Part shown: positions 11,601 through 19,500 of the stretch, piece after piece
How positions within the stretch are numbered: position 1 is the first letter of the stretch
Layout of the letters: each line of letters begins with the position of its first letter
NCBI GenBank assembly: GCA_002633005.1
Contig: NMRA01000004.1
Span: forward strand, 1,125,066-1,189,065
Origin: Phoronis australis
Lineage: Eukaryota; Phoronida; Phoronidae
Length of the DNA: 64,000 nucleotides
Reading direction: 5' to 3'
The notes under the pieces: model-generated
The model's input: only the letters and a program-made list of their open reading frames with translations
What the model was told of the DNA's origin: nothing
The model's database searches: none
Translations under genes and position numbers: made by a program

Positions 11601-14600
11601 AATTTTCAGAATCAAAAAATCACATTCATCGTGAATTCTGTGTCCCAAATTCTACAGACTGTCCCATACTGGACAATTATTACCATAATGGATTTCATTT
11701 TACTTTTGATTCAGGTCACAAACCGTTATAAATCTGGTTTCAACACGTTCCTTCGTCACAGTTGAGAAAGCCCAACAGTACATTAGTGCTGGTCAGGAGA
11801 TCAGGCACGATATGTTGTCTCGTCACAGCCAATCATTTTACGCATCAAGCTTGATCTTAAACACAGACCAGCTGTTAATTCTTCCCAAGCCTAAATACCC
11901 TATCTCCTCTACATGAAGAACAAGCCGACACTAATCTTATAGCGGAAAGTGGTCTACTTTCTTTGGTGGGCAAAAGCTGGTATATAGCAGCTTTAACTGA
12001 AGAGCCAATACCATCTTCTGATCTGCAAAGTACTCACAGACAATGGTTAACGTTGCGTCTCGTGACTGACGTATATTTAAATGAAAAACCTGGCGCCATT
12101 TTCAATTTCAGGGATAGCCAACTCCAATAAAATTGATACAATACGTTTGGCCGACACCTCCCAATTCAGCGTACACACCAGAAAATTTTATGCAAATTAC
12201 ACCAATTCTGGCTGAACTATCAGTCATGTTACTGTTTGTACATTTCAAATATAGTTTTTTAATCTGTCCACCTTTAACAAATACTCCAGCAATCAACATT
12301 CTTTCTGAATAATCCTTTGTTACGTCACCCATCTACCACTAACATCGAGAGCAGGCAACAGATGGCAGACAGGTCCCCCAATCTGTGCAACCTCCTCTTG
12401 GCACAGCTGGCAGACGAGTGACCTCCCCGTAAAACTCTATAGGTTTTCGTTTGTCATCAAGCACATTGAATATAATGACATTCAGTCTTCCATTTCATTG
12501 ACGGAATGAACAAAAATTTGGAAAAAATGTTGAATGCGAGAGTACCCGTTAGAGTGTGAAGGATATAAAGGCCTCAGTGCCTCCAAAGTTGTCAATCAAC
12601 ACTCGAAAGGTACACGTAGTAACGCGACTGTTATAGTTTAGCCTGCGTTAAGTATCAATTGCAGAAAATTTCCGGCGTACAGGAATGATTGGGATCATCT
12701 ACACAGATGAGTGAACTGTCTAACACTCCAATAGCAATGTGACTTTAGATGGTTTAGCACATGGGAGCCTATTTACATCTTTTAGAACAAACCATGCATC
12801 ATAAGTAAAGAAGATTATGCATACGCCATTACACAGGAACACAGAATCGCTGGAAGTGTGACAATGTTGGCTATCTTGCCACAACATGACCAGCGTGTTG
12901 ATTGCTGTAATTAGTTGCTGCTTGACCTTTGATCGGGGTCATTCATTGTTTGACCTGGGTTTGAAGGTCAAGCAGGAGGTAAACCAGCCACAAAGTGGCG
13001 AGAATGCAAACCTCACCAGACTTTCAGTGGCGGCTCTATGTTCCCTACTGCTGTCTGTGTGTATGTTCTGAAAGATTGAAATAAACTCCCATGGGGATTT
13101 AGCCAATGTTAGGCATAGTTTGCCAAAAATCTTCAGATATGTGTAGTACCTATGGAATGGCCACCGTCTAAGCTAGCCCAGTTCAGACAGCAGTTAATGT
13201 AGGTGACGACACACCCTAATGTAGCCTGTACGCCGGAAATATTTCAGCAAATTATGCCCAACACTGACCAAAACATCAAAGTTATATTGCTAAGAGAACC
13301 TTTTGCACACAAAGGGACACCTTCCCATTGATGTCTTTAATTCTGTTCTCAAATGTGCTTCTGGTGAATGATATGAGCCTCTGTTAGCCATGCTCACGCA
13401 TTTGGTAATTAGCTGAATGATTAGCACGCTTACCACTTTCATCTTGGTCGCTGGTTCGATTCCTGGGTCAGGTAATCTCGACAACTAGTATAAAAGAAAC
13501 ATCTTGGAAAGAAATCCTAATCACCAAAGCATTTGTTTGAGTAGGAAGGAATTAGAGACATAAATGGCCTCCTAAGCCAAGGTGTCTCTCTCTATGGCAT
13601 CTAAAAAGCAAGAAGGTACTTATAGCAACTATTTTTCAGAAAAGCTTCCAGCATATGGCGGACCTATGGGTAGACAGTGCCACCTTCTCAGCTAGCAGTA
13701 GACATTGGCCCTTCATATGCTGGAAGCTTTTCGGTGAATTATGCCTCAAACTGATTAAACGATCAAAGTCACGTTGCTATAAGTACCTTCTGCGCATAAA
13801 GGAACATCTTAAGAGTTTGTTGACATCTTTAATTCCTTCCAACTCGAACAAAAACTCATATTCTAAGCTGTCCTTCGTTCAGTTGCTCAAATGGACAACT
13901 GGTCGAAGGACGGCTCAAAAAGGTTCGATTATGGGAGTATTTGTTCAAGTTGGAAGGAATTAAAAACACCAACAGTCTCCCAAGGTGCCCTCTATGCACA
14001 AACAGTGCTTATAGCAATGTGACTTTGATGGTTTAATCAGTGTCAGGCATAATTTGGCAAAAAGCTTCCGGCGTACAAAGGGCCTACGTCGAGAGAGCGA
14101 TGGCCACCATCTCTGCTAATTGAGATGGTGGCAGAGTCTACCCTGTGAGATGATAACCCAGTTAGACGGTGTAACTGTTGATCTCGAATGGTAATGCTGC
14201 CTAAAACCGAGTAAAGGGAAAATGGAAAAGGGTTCCTGCCAAGGTCAAGGGCAAGTTCAAGGTATACGACTAACCACTGTCTTTAGCTGGCTCAGAAGAG
14301 ACGGTGTAGTTCCTACAAAAGCTTCATACTCCAGAAGATCTTTGGCGAAAGATGCCTCACAGCAACTAAAACATCAAAGTTACGTTGTTATAAATACATT
14401 TTGCATATAGAGACACCTTAGGAGGCTGTCAATGTCTTTAGTTCCTGAATTCTTACTTTTTCTTCGAGCAGTCCCTCATTCAGTTCCCGAAATAGGTAAC
14501 TAGCCATTTTTATTCTACACAAACCAGCGGATATGTCATACCACCTGCCGCGAGCAGTGTTAAAAATGGCTAGTCTCCGATTTTGGGAACTCAACGAAAG

Positions 14601-14987
14601 ACTGCTCGAAGAAAAAGTGCGAGTATTTGTTCCAGTTGGAAGGAACTAAGTAAAGACATCAACGCCAACACCGGCCTCCTAAGGTGTCCCTCTATGCGTA
14701 AAACGTGATTTCTTTAATCAGTATGAGGGATAATTCGCCGAAAAGCTTCCGGAGTATGAAACTCCTATAGGAGCTACACCGTCTCTACTGAACGGCAATC
14801 ACACTTGCCCTACTGTGCCTACTGAGCTAGCTATAATTACTAGGTCGGGCTGGGCCAAGGCGCATGAACGGTACTGGGTAATCACCCACTCGTCCAACCT
14901 ACTTTTCAATCTTTCGAATTCCGTGTTGCGCACATATTCTATGTCCTCTATAGCAGTGTTTTCGAATTCATGTTTAGGCCTACTCAT
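2367..14987 (-). CDS. MOCOS: Molybdenum cofactor sulfurase, N-terminal half (5 exons, 3' incomplete)
   Basis: MOCOS transfers sulfur from L-cysteine to the molybdenum cofactor of xanthine dehydrogenase and aldehyde oxidase, in the cytosol. Five exons (14987-14903, 11279-11123, 8937-8303, 6713-6590, 2643-2367) join in frame into 426 codons with GT-AG introns. Family landmarks run in order: EFERLKN then LIYLDHAGATL, YGNPHS, SGSTAALKLV, DNHTSVVG, PAQSNFSG, LLDAASYV, SFYKIFGYPTGLG with the PLP Lys (codon 8330-8328), KTYFGGGSVAV, and FEDGTVSYLDILAVKHGFD. This is the aminotransferase class V (NifS-like) fold. Animal MOCOS proteins are usually about 850-890 residues. The missing part is the end of the NifS domain, with its catalytic Cys, and the C-terminal MOSC half. 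I did not find the next exon between 1 and 2366, so it is presumably beyond the left edge. No stop or frameshift is seen. The exon junctions rest on my comparison with the remembered vertebrate protein. Confidence 0.95.
3121..3375 (+). repeat. Dispersed repeat family R2, copy 1
   Basis: It aligns in the same orientation with 45374-45640. Shared landmarks in order are CATGACCAATTTCAT, ATAAACGTTCAAGATAAAAT, CAGTGCATAA and GATAAGCCAGTTCTGATAT. The two copies are diverged by substitutions and small indels. No ORF is shared. It lies in MOCOS intron 4. Confidence 0.65.
3454..3630 (+). repeat. Fragment related to the CTCF-core-like tandem family
   Basis: Two 15-mers resemble the cores of the adjacent array: TCCTCTAGGGGGCAC at 3454 and CGCTATTTGAGGCGC near 3611. 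They are about 157 bases apart and in the same orientation as the 4.75-6.01 kb array. The sequence between them is too diverged for confident alignment. Confidence 0.4.
4441..4515 (+). repeat. Partial copy of dispersed repeat R1 (3' part)
   Basis: AGTTGGTTCTGGTCTGTTTT followed about 40 bases later by TGGTATTTTTAGCTGC matches 52990-53063 in the same orientation. This is the segment that follows the 753-870-like part in the fuller 52.7 kb copy. Confidence 0.6.
4750..6140 (-). repeat. CTCF-core-like higher-order tandem array, left copy
   Basis: Nine clear 15-bp cores start at 5994, 5862, 5714, 5566, 5447, 5286, 5172, 5031 and 4884, with a degenerate tenth near 4757. The best read GCCACTAGGGGGCAC on +. 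Read on the minus strand, the spacer text cycles A-B-C three times. A is followed by CAATTTTA, B by CATTTTTTACT, and C by AGTT(C/G)TGTT plus CTGCATCTCC. The higher-order unit is about 395-430 bp. A head segment at 6010-6136 (minus-strand ATACCGTCATCTC and CTGTATCTCC) matches the head of the 57.72 kb copy, so the family runs leftward here. It lies within MOCOS intron 4. Confidence 0.8.
6396..6443 (+). repeat. Diverged R1 core
   Basis: AAAATTTCACTCGTC followed by TTGCATCTTAAATAAGTGAG resembles the R1 core at 821-867 and 52854-52901. The copy is short, and relatedness is moderate. Confidence 0.4.
6512..6539. other. Perfect hairpin near MOCOS exon 4 donor
   Basis: TGTACCCAC and GTGGGTACA form a 9-bp perfect stem around a 10-base loop. 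It starts about 50 bases inside intron 4 from the exon 4 donor. No known motif is recognised. Confidence 0.6.
6590..6713 (-). CDS. MOCOS: MOCOS exon 4
   Basis: The acceptor is GATTTCCAG and the donor is GACAG|GTACTG; the exon is 124 nt. It completes the Gly of PTGLG and continues ALLVRNEAASVLRKTYFGGG, then SVAVSVATEQFHVDRQSLSD. The KTYFGGG loop is typical of the MOCOS NifS-like domain. The phase joins both neighbours without a break. Confidence 0.95.
7595..7683. other. Assembly gap (89 N)
   Basis: A run of N lies inside MOCOS intron 3. The flanks carry no exon signature, so no coding sequence is evidently lost. Confidence 0.99.
8092..8215 (+). repeat. Dispersed repeat with CCCACCTGAG-type units
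   Basis: TTTACCCACCTGAGACACTA is followed by three looser repeats of a pattern like ATACCCACCTGAG (8101-8205). A related stretch, TTTACCCACCCAAGACAATA, is at 61321-61380, also on +. It lies in MOCOS intron 3, next to the exon 3 donor. Non-coding. Confidence 0.5.
8303..8937 (-). CDS. MOCOS: MOCOS exon 3 (PLP-binding core)
   Basis: The acceptor is TTTTTTAG and the donor is CTAG|GTAATG; the exon is 635 nt. It encodes ILDFFNTTPEDYSVIFTSG, the HTSVVG histidine that stacks on PLP in this fold, the Asp of LLDAASYV that contacts the pyridine nitrogen, and the SFYKIFGYPTGLG lysine that forms the Schiff base. Two extra segments interrupt the family pattern. One is His/Ser-rich, before CYLDDNH. The other is a Cys-containing stretch of about 23 residues between PHWMC and LFAVPAQSNFSG. 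Both are in frame, and I see no plausible splice pair that removes them. Confidence 0.95.
9656..11044. mobile_element. Non-autonomous element with AACTACCGTAA inverted termini
   Basis: The left end reads AACTACCGTAAACTTGTGGG and continues into TTAATGCCC. The reverse complement of the right end reads AACTACCGTAATCTCCTGGG and continues into TTAACGCCC. This gives inverted termini of roughly 29 bp with a few mismatches. Just inside both ends are blocks of a 60-65-bp unit of the type CACTGCTTGGGTAATCGCCC followed by CGGTTTAAG. No transposase ORF is seen. It occupies MOCOS intron 2, between exons 2 and 3. Short GCGCTTATT and ATACGGTA-type ends elsewhere (28.6, 36.1, 37.1 and 59.2 kb) suggest a large related family. 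Confidence 0.65.
10291..10425 (+). repeat. Two-copy direct repeat, ~91-bp period
   Basis: GATCAATTCATCTAACCACC then CTCTCATTGTAATTGCA recurs 91 bases later as TTAATTATTCACACACCCAC then TCTTGTTGTAATTGCA. It lies inside the 9.66-11.04 kb element. Confidence 0.5.
11123..11279 (-). CDS. MOCOS: MOCOS exon 2
   Basis: The acceptor is TGTTTTAG and the donor is GAG|GTAACG. The 157-nt exon encodes LIYLDHAGATLYAKSQLD and then YGNPHSKNSSSKCTAELIDC. YLDHAGATL and YGNPHS are N-terminal hallmarks of the NifS-like domain of MOCOS. Its phase fits both neighbours exactly: one base is taken from exon 1 and two bases are left for exon 3. Confidence 0.95.
12540..13135. repeat. Degenerate foldback-arm fragments
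   Basis: Pieces resemble the right arm of the foldbacks at 13.2-14.8 kb. They are AAAGGCCTCAGTGCCTCC (12567), AATTTCCGGCGTACAGG (12666), AATAGCAATGTGACTTTAGA (12730) and CCAATGTTAGGCATAGTTTG (13103). They look like remains of older copies in MOCOS intron 1. Confidence 0.45.
13228..13656. mobile_element. Foldback element 1
   Basis: The left arm starts GTACGCCGGAAATATTT and the right arm ends AGAAAAGCTTCCAGCATATG. Between the arms are inverted matches such as CATCAAAGTTATATTGC/TATAGCAACT and GATGTCTTTAATTC/GGAAGGAATTAGAGAC. The loop contains a tRNA-related segment. No ORF is recognised. It is in MOCOS intron 1. Confidence 0.65.
13402..13474 (+). repeat. tRNA-related (SINE-like) segment
   Basis: An A-box-like TTAGCTGAATGATTAG at 13409 and a canonical B box GGTTCGATTCC at 13453 are 44 bases apart, as in a tRNA gene. 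It ends with CTGGGTCAGG. The 5' acceptor half does not pair well with the 3' half, so this is a tRNA-derived pol III relic rather than a functional tRNA gene. Confidence 0.55.
13712..14080. mobile_element. Foldback element 2 (near-palindrome)
   Basis: Its arms mirror each other across a centre near 13893. The left arm has CATATGCTGGAAGCTTTTCG, then ATCAAAGTCACGTTGCTATA, AATTCCTTCCAAC and GTCCTTCG..CAGTTG. The right arm has CAACTGGTCGAAGGAC, AAGTTGGAAGGAATTA, TATAGCAATGTGACTTTGAT and AAAAAGCTTCCGGCGTAC. The 102-codon open frame crossing it (13655-13963) is a by-product of the palindrome. Confidence 0.75.
14103..14130. other. 10-bp stem hairpin between foldbacks
   Basis: CCACCATCTC and GAGATGGTGG pair perfectly around an 8-base loop. 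It lies between foldback elements 2 and 3 and may be an arm remnant. Confidence 0.6.
14297..14786. mobile_element. Foldback element 3
   Basis: The outer arms are AGAGACGGTGTAG (14297) and CTACACCGTCTCT (14774). Further in are CTTCATACTCC/GGAGTATGAA, CGAGCAGTCCCTCATTCAGT/AACTCAACGAAAGACTGCTCG and a central pair AGCCATTTTTA/TAAAAATGGCT. The total length is about 490 bp. It shares arm sequence with foldbacks 1 and 2. It ends just short of MOCOS exon 1. Confidence 0.75.
14903..14987 (-). CDS. MOCOS: MOCOS exon 1 (first coding exon)
   Basis: The first in-frame ATG is at 14987-14985, and translation gives MSRPKHEFENTAIEDIEYV followed by RNTEFERLK. The last part matches the start of the conserved MOCOS region (an EFxRL motif just before YLDHAGAT). 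The donor is A|GTAGGT, leaving one base that completes an Asn codon with exon 2. An upstream ATG, eight bases earlier, is in another frame and stops after two codons, so this start is preferred. The 5' UTR boundary is not visible. Confidence 0.85.
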
Positions 14988-16430
14988 AATTGCATCTGCA
15001 AGCTACCAAAGGAAAACTTAGTAATCGTTCAGTCCAAACTCCACACATTCCTCATTGACAACATGACCTTTACCTTTCAAGTTGACGTCTAACAAGGAAT
15101 TGAAAGCAATAGTAAGAAAACAAAATCTCTAATATCATATTGTTTATATAAAATATGTTAAAAAATAAAAACTAATTGATATAATTATTTTTAATATTTT
15201 TATTTTAATGCCAATATATGGGATTCAGTGTGATAATTCTTATATCAATGACTGTTTTAAATTTGCATTTCACACTAGCTTCGTGAAGAATCGTCTGCTT
15301 TAACAAGTACCAACCAGTATTTGCGAGTTTCGGGATGGAAACGAATTACTTTCAAACAATGATTTGCTTCAAAGATTTTGTATTTAATTTGAAAAGTAAT
15401 CTATTTTTTAAATTGCACATTTATACGACATACTTGTCAGTGAAGCGCTTTTTCAGGTTCTTCCGCGCGTAGGAATATTAAGCACATGAACTGTAGTTGG
15501 TCATTTGCATGGTATCCCTGTGGCTTCGACTTCTGCCCTTTATCTGCTCCGAAAACCCTTGTGTTAGCTGTGTAACCCTGACAGATCCCGCTATATTCCC
15601 AGCCTAGAACCCTTCCGCATTATTCCAAGGTATGTTTTAACCATTCTTTTCTACCTAATGCCTAACTTGCCTGGTTTAGTTATTTTTTTAGCCCAGCACG
15701 CTTCTCGACCGTCCGTAGTCGCCTGATTTCCGTTCCCGTCATCTGCCCAGTGAACGTGCACGGCTCTGCTACTTAGTATTGTCAGTCACCCCGTCACTAA
15801 AGGATAACTTTCGTTTTATTTCGTATCATTTTCTCTCTTGTAACACGTGCATGGGTACCCGATCACACGTCGCCTTTTAATTTCACGATGAACCTTACAT
15901 TTCTGTAAGTTTCCCTGCATAAAAATCGTCTGCTATTGCCCTCCCGTCGGCGTAAGCACTTTGCACTCTCGAGCAGTCGTGCATGTCTCTTTACGAGTCG
16001 AAATATCACAGGCTTACTGGTTTTGGAGTAATGAAGCTGTTTACAGTAAAGAATATTGAAGAAATTGGGCACAAAACTACAGTGGACTTCCAACTGGAAT
16101 TATTTTCTTGTGTTTGAGGTGCGAATTGACTGATTGTCACTCAGTGGACTTGGAGACTTGTAAACATGTGTGTCAGGTTACAGTTTGGAAGACTCACAGA
16201 AGTGGCAGTTCAGTCATTGAACTTCAGTAACAGGAAGTTATAATGATTTGAGATTTGAGTTATTAAGGAAACTCGGTGTAATGTATATGTATTTCAAGGG
16301 GAATTTCTACCTCTTCATGGTCTAAACATGGATATCATAAAATTAACGGTTGTTTGACTCTTAATAAACTGGCAAAAATATTCCTTGTGATGATACTTGT
16401 TTATTCTACTACCAAAAGGACTTGCAGGAT
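14988..16430. promoter_or_regulatory. Presumed MOCOS upstream/promoter region, possibly bidirectional
   Basis: This region lies immediately upstream of the MOCOS start codon. It contains a relatively GC-richer stretch (about 15440-15860) between AT-rich flanks. The bulk + strand base composition changes from A-rich to T-rich across it. Candidate plus-strand splice donors are AAGGTATGTT (15629) and CTGTAAGTT (15903). No TATA box or initiator can be assigned from sequence alone, so the promoter label is inferred from position. Confidence 0.4.
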
Positions 16431-16431
16431 T

Positions 16432-16591
16432 TCCTATGGTTGATGCAGAACATCTCCATAGTTTAGTCATCCCATTCAAAATTGATGAATTTCGACACTT
16501 TTTTGTATCTGCCAGTGCCCTGGATGATCTGTTGGAAATACAGAGGGAAGCCTGCTCAATGTCACCCTCGGTTTCAACGTAAATCATCATA
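16432..16591 (+). other. Possible exon, unrecognised
   Basis: It is bounded by an acceptor-like AAAAGGACTTGCAG and a donor-like AATAG|GTGAGA. One frame reads GFPMVDAEHLHSLVIPFKID and then EFRHFFVSASALDDLLEIQ before a TAA at 16580. The residue mix looks protein-like, but I do not recognise a family. The minus strand is open here as well, so a chance ORF is possible. Confidence 0.2.
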
Positions 16592-16599
16592 ATAGGTGA

Positions 16600-19500
16600 G
16601 ATATTCGGTTAACTGGGTTTCGACTTGGAGGCAATCATAACCACTGTTCAGGAGTATCAGGAAACAACTGAATTTAACCCCCTACCCCAAGTTCCAATAA
16701 AGTGGAGTTGAATTGTGGTTGAGTTTAGATAGAAAATCAAAGTTCGTAATGCTTTAAAGCAAGTGAGAGTTCATTTTCGTCACTTTTAATGACAATATCC
16801 GTGAATTTGACTCTAAATCATGACACCAGGCAAATTATTTTGTAAGTATTTATTGGGAAATGATTCGTTTTTTGACATTTCTTGACAATAACTAGAATAG
16901 TTTATTGTCTGTGTGACACTGTGCTCCACTGTAAGCTATCATTCATGTAAAAATTTTAAGTCATACTTAGTCTGGTATGCTGAGGTTCTTAAATTGAGTT
17001 TTAGGTGGCGAGCAAAAAGTTTGAAATGCCTTGAGCTTTCTGCCAAACAGTACAAGAAGGCCTGACAAGATGTGAAACTTTAGAATTTCAAGTTTCCAGA
17101 CACATATATTTCTTAAGTGCTAGTTTACGTAGCCCTATATTGTGTCTTAATGTTTGACATTAAACACTTCAAGTTCCTAATATCCTCTGCTTTTGAAACT
17201 CTATCACCTTTGTTCCTCAGGCCTGTTTCTATGTATGGTGGTTGTTTATTGGTAATTTTACATTTCTTTAGAACACACTGTATAACCCATATTGATCATT
17301 TAATGTCCGTTCTTATGAACATTTAAATTGAACTTAAAGCCTGTAAGTTAGTCAAGCAATCAAGACTTATTCAGAGCCATATCGATTTTAAAATCATTGC
17401 TTGTCTCTGCTAGGCTGGGTCATTAACGCTCTGGTTAGGGGATGACTTACCTGATAAACAGGAATATTGATTAAAGTGCTTGGGTATTTACTTAGTCAAA
17501 TATTAACCACACAGACTTTGTTGAGCTTTTAGTGCATATTAAGCTCAGTAAAACATTTTGTTTAATTGAGTGCATTTTCTTTGTTCATTCATGTCAAATG
17601 TCACAAATCCATAGTTTGGTTGCGTAATTACTATTGATTAGAACAAATCGTCAATTTACTGTGGTGTTCCTGTGTTTTCATTGTGTTAGGACAGTGCAGC
17701 ATACCAAAGAGCTGAAAGTGTGATTTATTGGTTGGTATCTAATATTTCCTGACCACAGTGTGGCTAGAATAAAAATTGATTGAACCAGTTACATTTGCGG
17801 TGGATGGCTATAATTACTCTGTATCATGCTGTTGGTAGTTGGTGAAGCTGGCAGGAAATTTGGTTAGACTTTATAGTGGACATAAATGTTTTAAATAGGC
17901 TGGAGCTGTGATGTTTCAGTCTGAACTGATAACATGTTATTTATGTCTCTGACAACATTTCTGGTCATATAATACCCAAGAAGTGCCCTTGCCTGCTCAT
18001 TAGCCAGGACTTGCAGCTCTTATCTGGCATGGGAATTAGTCAAGGAAATGAACGAAATCCTGGGGTACTGAGTGGGATCACCTTGATGTATAGCCCTTTA
18101 TGAAGGCTTGGTGAAGAAACTTAGTTAGACTTTGCTGGCAAATTGGACTGTATGCTATTGACACACTGTCTAAAGCTTTGCCATAAAATGGGGATTAGGT
18201 TTAGTAAATAGTGACATATCTTGAATGGAATGTCCAAGGGATTTATCAGTCCCCTTCAATTGTGACCTGCCCTAATTTACTGCATTCAAACTGGTTGTTA
18301 GATAATAGCATCCCTAACTACCTAACCCTTGCACCACTTGTCAAAAGGGTCTTACACCTGCTTATTATGAAGAGATGACAGGTGGTTAGGTAATATACTG
18401 GCTGTGACCCAAGTTACTGTTCTCTTCTGTCTTTTCCTGTTTCTCATTTGTTTCCCATTCTTGAAATTGTCATATTAAAAAAGACTTGCCCTCAACTGGC
18501 ACTCACTCAAAACCTGTTTATATATATTTATTTATACCACTCTCTGTCTTTATGGGGTCTGAATGAGATGTTGGGTGTTCATTGTCGTGCCCTAGTTTAC
18601 TAGTGGAAATTTATTCCATGGGTGTTACACAATACGGACTTGTTTAATCACACTATGTTTTTGTATGCTGAGAGATCATCCTCCTCTCTGGTACTGTTGA
18701 GTATACCTTTAATCGCATCTGTCAATAAAAGTTTGCCCTGGAACAAAGTACGACTTTAATATAGTGCTGTGTGTGCACCCACTGTTTTTCTTGGGGATAA
18801 GTTTACCAAGCGCTTCCCTTATCTTGTCGACAGAGTATCGTGATATTAGCTATATGCAGGTCTACGATACCTGCCAGTACATGGAAAAATTGATTGGACA
18901 GCAGGTAAAAATAAAAGGTTGATAATTTCGCCAGACTTGGGAAAATTCTGACTCCATGTACCTTGAAAACGCATTATTTTCGTCAAAATAAGCTCTTTGG
19001 ACACTGTTATGTAATTAAATTACAAGTTGTCGCAAAACTACGCCTGGCCAGTCTGCTGCATGTGTGATGCAAGTTTTTACCAAGATGACAAACTTTGCTA
19101 CAAGGGAATAATAGGTTAGACATGGTGTCACGTTACTTGTATCCATGCCCTAAACTCACCACAATACTATGTTCACAAGATTGATTTTTCGAAAATATAA
19201 TTGCTTTGAAAACTAGATTTGTCAATATTAAAACCGTAGTCAGACATCTATGGTTGACTCTTTGTCTCCAGGGGTGATTTTGCAATAGCAAGTTGTACTG
19301 TTGCTGTTGTCATGAATTGCAAATTTTGATAAGATATCTAATGATCCTTGAAACCCCCAGCAATGTAAATTGATTCCTATTCATGAATAAACTTATTTAC
19401 TCATTGCTGTGTAAGAAGTTGTGCTTGGCACTTCAGTGTAACCTACCCCCTGTTATGGTTCTCTCATATCCACATGAACTAAGATGTAATGCTAAATATT

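Noticed and set aside
12108-12332. Minus-strand 74-codon frame in MOCOS intron 1, considered as an extra MOCOS exon
   Set aside because: Exons 1 and 2 already join in frame and match the family without a gap, so no exon is needed here and the peptide is unrelated.
13290-13484. Minus-strand frame with SRLPDPGIEPAT
   Set aside because: This peptide is the antisense reading of a tRNA-type B box, a common artefact of tRNA-derived SINEs.
13655-13963. 102-codon plus-strand frame
   Set aside because: It spans the left arm and centre of foldback 2; a by-product of the palindrome.
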